NCBI GenBank assembly: GCA_017857255.1
Contig: JAFMDL010000017.1
Span: forward strand, 1 to 35,491
Direction of reading: 5' to 3'
DNA from: Puniceicoccaceae bacterium
Lineage (GTDB): Bacteria; Verrucomicrobiota; Verrucomicrobiia; Opitutales; Coraliomargaritaceae
DNA: 35,491 bases
This document shows, one piece after another, positions 32,290 to 35,491 of the stretch (position 1 is the stretch's first letter; each line of letters opens with the position of its first letter). A program made the translations under genes and the position numbers. The notes beneath the pieces are model-generated. The model did no database searches. It worked only from the letters and a program-made list of their open reading frames with translations, and was not told where the DNA came from.

Positions 32290-35200
32290 ATGAAGCTGAA
32301 AAAGCAAGGGCTGCTCTTATGTGCTGCACTCACAGGCTGTGCGCTGTCGAGTCAAGCCGAGGTGCTCTACAGCGAAAACTTCGATGATGAAGGCGGTGCG
32401 GGTCAGTACGATGCCGCCAATGGCGGCACGACGCCGGAAGTTAATATTGGCGGGATTGGCGTTCTCCAGTCGAACGCGGGGGCCTCGCAAGGCGGCGATG
32501 CCGGCACCGGTCCTGCCGCCTGGTATGTTCAGGGTGCCGGTTATGGGGTAAATGGATTGCGTTTCGGGGCCAACGAAAACTGGGCGACAGGCTCTAATTC
32601 AGCTGCCATCCTTGCCGGCGGGGGCTTTATCATTTCGTATGACATGGATGTCAATGCGCTTGATGCTAGTTACTTTACGACTGTGCGAGTCGGCAGTGGT
32701 GCTGAAAATTCTGGTGTCAATGCTGTGGATGTTGATTTTGGTGTGTTTACGCGCGGCGATGGCCGAATGCAGACTTATGATAACGGGGCATCACAGGGCT
32801 TCGGATCCGCAGGTGCGACAACCGCTGTTTCCGTTGAGTTAAAGTACGAGTTTAACTCTTGGGCTTCCGGTACCACGGTGACCTTTACAGGTTATGTTGA
32901 TGGTCAAGAGGTGGCGACCGATACCTTCACCTGGGATGGAACCGATGACGTGAAGATCCTATTCGGCGGACATACGGACGGCTATTTAATCGACAATATT
33001 GCCGTTAGTAGCATTCCGGTGCCGGATTATGGCGCAGTACTCTACAGCGAAAACTTCGATGGTGAAGGCGGTGCCGGTGCCTACGATGACGGCACGACGC
33101 CGGAAGTGAATGTCGGTAATATTGGCACTCTTGAGATGACGGGTGCCTCGCAAGGCGGTGATGGCACCGGAGACACCTGGAAGCTTAATGGAGGCGTCGG
33201 ACAGTATGGATTGCGTTTTGGTGCGACCAACGAAAACTGGGCGACCGGCGCTAACTCAGCAGCCATTCTTGCCGCTGGGGGCTTTTCCATCTCGTATGAC
33301 TTTAATGCTGCCGCTAGTAGCTGGGTGGCTGTACGCGTCGGCAATGGTGATGAAAATGGTAGACATAATGATACGTCTAATGACTTGTTTGTGTTTACGC
33401 GCCCCGATGGCCGAATGAGTACTTATGATAATGGGTCAGCGCAGAACTTTGGAACTGCGGGTGCTGAAACCAATCGTACCGTTGAGTATCGGTACGAGTT
33501 TGACTCCTGGGCTGCCGGTACCACGGTGACCTTTACAGGCCTTGTTGATGGTTCTGTGGTGGCGAACGATACCTTCACGTGGGATGGAACCGATGACGTG
33601 CAGATCGTATTGACCGGACATGCGTCCGCTAATTTGATCGATAATCTTGTCGTTAGTAAGATTGTTACTCCGCCGCTGGGTTATGGTGGCGTCTATACGG
33701 ACACTGCTAGCACCGTCGCCCTGTGGCATATGGATGCGTTGAATGCCAGTGGTAAGGTGGATGATGATGACAGCGTCGTGACTGGTCGAAATGCCGATCT
33801 GGGTGTGAATGGTGCGGTCTTGGTTGATCCTGCCGTGACTGTTGATCTGGATTATCCAGATCCGAACAATTCAGCGTACGGCCAGTGCATCTATCTGGAT
33901 GGGGTTGACGACTACTTACCTGTTGCCAATAGTGCGCTGGCAATCGACCCATCGGCTCTGCGTATCGAGTTCTGGGCCAAATCGGATGCTGCGGTAGCCG
34001 GCCAGTATATCTTTGATCGTTGGGGCCAGATTCTGGTGTTTTCGGATGCGACTGGATTTCAGGTAAGAGTCTATGATGCCTCTGCAGCGACCCAAGACCA
34101 CTATGCCCGGCCTGCAGGCTTTGATCCCACCGATTGGAACCATCTTGCCATTGAGGTGATCGGAGAAGATTTGGACATCTATGTCAATGGAGAGCTTGTC
34201 ATCGACAGCGCTACGATTTCGGGTGGAATGAGCACGACAACAGCCAAGACGACCACCTATTTCGGGATGCGTTATAATAATACCGGACATTTTGCAGGCT
34301 ATCTGGATGAAGTTCGAATCAGCAGTCTGACTCCACCGGCACCAACCCTCCGTGAGTTTGACACACCAGTCGCAGTGGTCGCACCGACCATTGACGGTAT
34401 TGTATCTCTGGGGGAATGGGGCGATGCGTTCGAGCTTCCGATGGTTTGGCCTGAGCTTGGGGAGCTGCCCAACGTTGGCTCATTGTCAGGTGATGCGCTC
34501 GAAGCGACGCCGTCCGACATCAGTGCCGTGTTCTCCTTTAAGTGGGATGCGACTAATCTCTATATTCTCGCCGAAGTCACGGACGATATCCTCATCAAAC
34601 CAGACGCGGCAGGAAGCGCCGGTTATCCTGATGACCACTTCTTGCTTGGCCTGGATCCGGATGTTACCGATGGAGACATCGCTGCTTCCGTATTCCTGAC
34701 TGAGTTTGGGATCAACACTAATGACGTCGCCGCAGCTTATTACAACGGTAACGCAATTGCCAATCCGGCTCTGAATGACTTTAGCAACCACGAAGTCGAA
34801 GGATCCATCGTTGCCGGAGGTTATGTCATCGAACTGGCTCTGAGATGGGCTGACTTAGGTGTCATTAGCCCCGTTGCGACCGATATGATTGGTGTATCGA
34901 TATTGTTATTCGATAACGACGTCGATGATGGGGAGAGAGACATTCTGATGAAGAGCATCGGCGACGTTACCATACCGAGCGAGTATCATCAAGTGACACT
35001 CGCCGGGGCGATGAACACCTTCGCGAACTACATTAGCCAATACGATGTGGGTGTCTTTGATCAACCAACGGATGACCCGGATCTCGACCAAGTGGACAAC
35101 TTCACTGAGTATGCACTCGGTGGTGATCCAAGTGTGAGTGATGCACCGAGCATGCAGCCGACATCCGAGGCAAATGCCGGGGGGAATGAATTCACTTACA

Positions 35201-35400
35201 TCTACAACCGCCGTATCGGCGCCAGCGCTCTGGGGTTGACTTATACGGTTGAGGTCGAGACTGATTTGGCCAACGCCGACTGGAATACTGGCGGTGTGAC
35301 TGAAGACGGTGCCGTCGTGATTGACGACGAGTTCGAGGAAGTCACCAACACAGTCAACATGACTGAAGATGAGAAGTTCCTTCGCTTGAATATTAATTAA
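32290..35400 (+). CDS. Secreted multidomain repeat protein with LamG and CBM9-like domains
   Basis: 1036 residues from the ATG at 32290, chosen for its GGAGG at 32279-32283 and a clean signal peptide (MKLKKQGLLLCAALTGCALS, which may be a lipoprotein signal given the Cys). Residues ~25-241 and ~250-457 are two copies of one domain, each opening VLYSENFD and closing LIDN-[IL]-x-VS. Residues ~470-680 are a LamG/concanavalin-like domain with CIYLDGVDDYLPVANSAL and a YLDEVRISSL end. Residues ~690-905 resemble CBM9 (PTIDGIVSLGEWGDAFELP, then DDHFLLGLDPDV). The C-terminal ~130 residues contain the phylum-typical D-x-D-x-VDNFTEYALGGDP motif. No catalytic domain is seen. It is probably a surface adhesin or glycan-binding protein; a calcium-bound tail is inference. 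A strong terminator follows. Confidence 0.85.
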   Translation: MKLKKQGLLLCAALTGCALSSQAEVLYSENFDDEGGAGQYDAANGGTTPEVNIGGIGVLQSNAGASQGGDAGTGPAAWYVQGAGYGVNGLRFGANENWATGSNSAAILAGGGFIISYDMDVNALDASYFTTVRVGSGAENSGVNAVDVDFGVFTRGDGRMQTYDNGASQGFGSAGATTAVSVELKYEFNSWASGTTVTFTGYVDGQEVATDTFTWDGTDDVKILFGGHTDGYLIDNIAVSSIPVPDYGAVLYSENFDGEGGAGAYDDGTTPEVNVGNIGTLEMTGASQGGDGTGDTWKLNGGVGQYGLRFGATNENWATGANSAAILAAGGFSISYDFNAAASSWVAVRVGNGDENGRHNDTSNDLFVFTRPDGRMSTYDNGSAQNFGTAGAETNRTVEYRYEFDSWAAGTTVTFTGLVDGSVVANDTFTWDGTDDVQIVLTGHASANLIDNLVVSKIVTPPLGYGGVYTDTASTVALWHMDALNASGKVDDDDSVVTGRNADLGVNGAVLVDPAVTVDLDYPDPNNSAYGQCIYLDGVDDYLPVANSALAIDPSALRIEFWAKSDAAVAGQYIFDRWGQILVFSDATGFQVRVYDASAATQDHYARPAGFDPTDWNHLAIEVIGEDLDIYVNGELVIDSATISGGMSTTTAKTTTYFGMRYNNTGHFAGYLDEVRISSLTPPAPTLREFDTPVAVVAPTIDGIVSLGEWGDAFELPMVWPELGELPNVGSLSGDALEATPSDISAVFSFKWDATNLYILAEVTDDILIKPDAAGSAGYPDDHFLLGLDPDVTDGDIAASVFLTEFGINTNDVAAAYYNGNAIANPALNDFSNHEVEGSIVAGGYVIELALRWADLGVISPVATDMIGVSILLFDNDVDDGERDILMKSIGDVTIPSEYHQVTLAGAMNTFANYISQYDVGVFDQPTDDPDLDQVDNFTEYALGGDPSVSDAPSMQPTSEANAGGNEFTYIYNRRIGASALGLTYTVEVETDLANADWNTGGVTEDGAVVIDDEFEEVTNTVNMTEDEKFLRLNIN
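32362..33012 (+). repeat. Internal domain duplication, copy 1
   Basis: Coding repeat within the secreted protein. It begins GTGCTCTACAGCGAAAACTT, and the same sequence with one change opens copy 2 at 33037. The protein blocks FTWDGTDDV, RFGA-(T)-NENWATG and GTTPEVN recur in the same order. DNA similarity stays high, so the duplication is fairly recent. Confidence 0.85.
33037..33660 (+). repeat. Internal domain duplication, copy 2
   Basis: Second copy, shorter than copy 1 by 27 bases (9 codons), mostly lost near the start and in the middle. The order of motifs is the same, ending LIDNLVVSK before the LamG-like domain. Confidence 0.85.
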
Positions 35401-35419
35401 GCGGAATAGCATGAGGGGG

Positions 35420-35452
35420 AGGCAGGCATTGTAGGGGGTTGCCTGCCTTTTT
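35420..35452 (+). terminator. Rho-independent terminator after the secreted repeat protein
   Basis: AGGCAGGCA (35420-35428) pairs perfectly with TGCCTGCCT (35440-35448) around an 11-base loop. A run of T follows (35448-35452). It lies 20 bases after the stop codon. Confidence 0.88.
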
Positions 35453-35491
35453 CCTCACATTTTAAATAACGAAATAAAATCTAGCCGCCTG

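Overview
The window looks like a chromosomal stretch of a free-living, polysaccharide-degrading Verrucomicrobia member, probably from the Opitutales/Coraliomargarita/Lentimonas neighbourhood. The grounds are a 1190-residue protein resembling the lineage-specific 'Verru_Chthon cassette protein A', a secreted LamG/CBM9-like protein with the C-terminal EYALGGDP-type tail common in this phylum, a secreted glycan-degradation operon, and mixed use of Shine-Dalgarno sites. The lineage is inferred from protein families only. No rRNA, tRNA, CRISPR array or transposase gene was seen.

Layout. (1) 1-1155: a strongly folded leader or small RNA ending in a terminator-like hairpin, then two overlapping genes of mobile-element character (an unknown protein and a PD-(D/E)XK nuclease). 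The nuclease is cut mid-gene and joined to the last ~160 codons of L-rhamnose isomerase (1156-1635). (2) 1847-11505, all on the minus strand: a 7-gene co-directional cluster read from the AraC-side promoter. In order of transcription it holds a desaturase-Rieske-reductase triple fusion resembling rhizopine MocD+MocE+MocF, a xylose-isomerase-like TIM barrel, a 3-hydroxyisobutyrate-dehydrogenase-family enzyme, an alpha/beta hydrolase, FdhD, the rhamnose transporter RhaT and a YdeP/FdhF-type molybdopterin oxidoreductase. A divergent AraC regulator lies at 11645-12544. (3) 12.6-16.6 kb: an accessory island with a higBA toxin-antitoxin pair, a LacI regulator, a DUF4143 ATPase and several copies of a palindromic intergenic repeat. 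(4) 16.66-27.4 kb: a glycan operon on the minus strand with two paralogous, unassigned lyase-like secreted proteins, an esterase, two SGNH hydrolases (duplicates of each other), a DUF1961 lipoprotein and a GH106-like glycosidase. (5) 27.4-35.4 kb: an unknown secreted protein and the Verru_Chthon A-like protein on the minus strand, and a divergent secreted repeat protein with LamG and CBM9-like domains.

How the genes may work together (inference). The secreted enzymes would de-esterify and cleave a rhamnose-containing, probably acetylated glycan. RhaT would import a deoxysugar. The MocDEF-like fusion would oxidatively remove an O-methyl group, releasing formaldehyde. The isomerase and dehydrogenase would process the sugar, and the YdeP-type enzyme, activated by FdhD, would deal with formate. 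No formaldehyde dehydrogenase is visible in the window, so the one-carbon branch is incomplete. A dedicated O-methyl-sugar demethylation operon of this composition is the most notable candidate system here.
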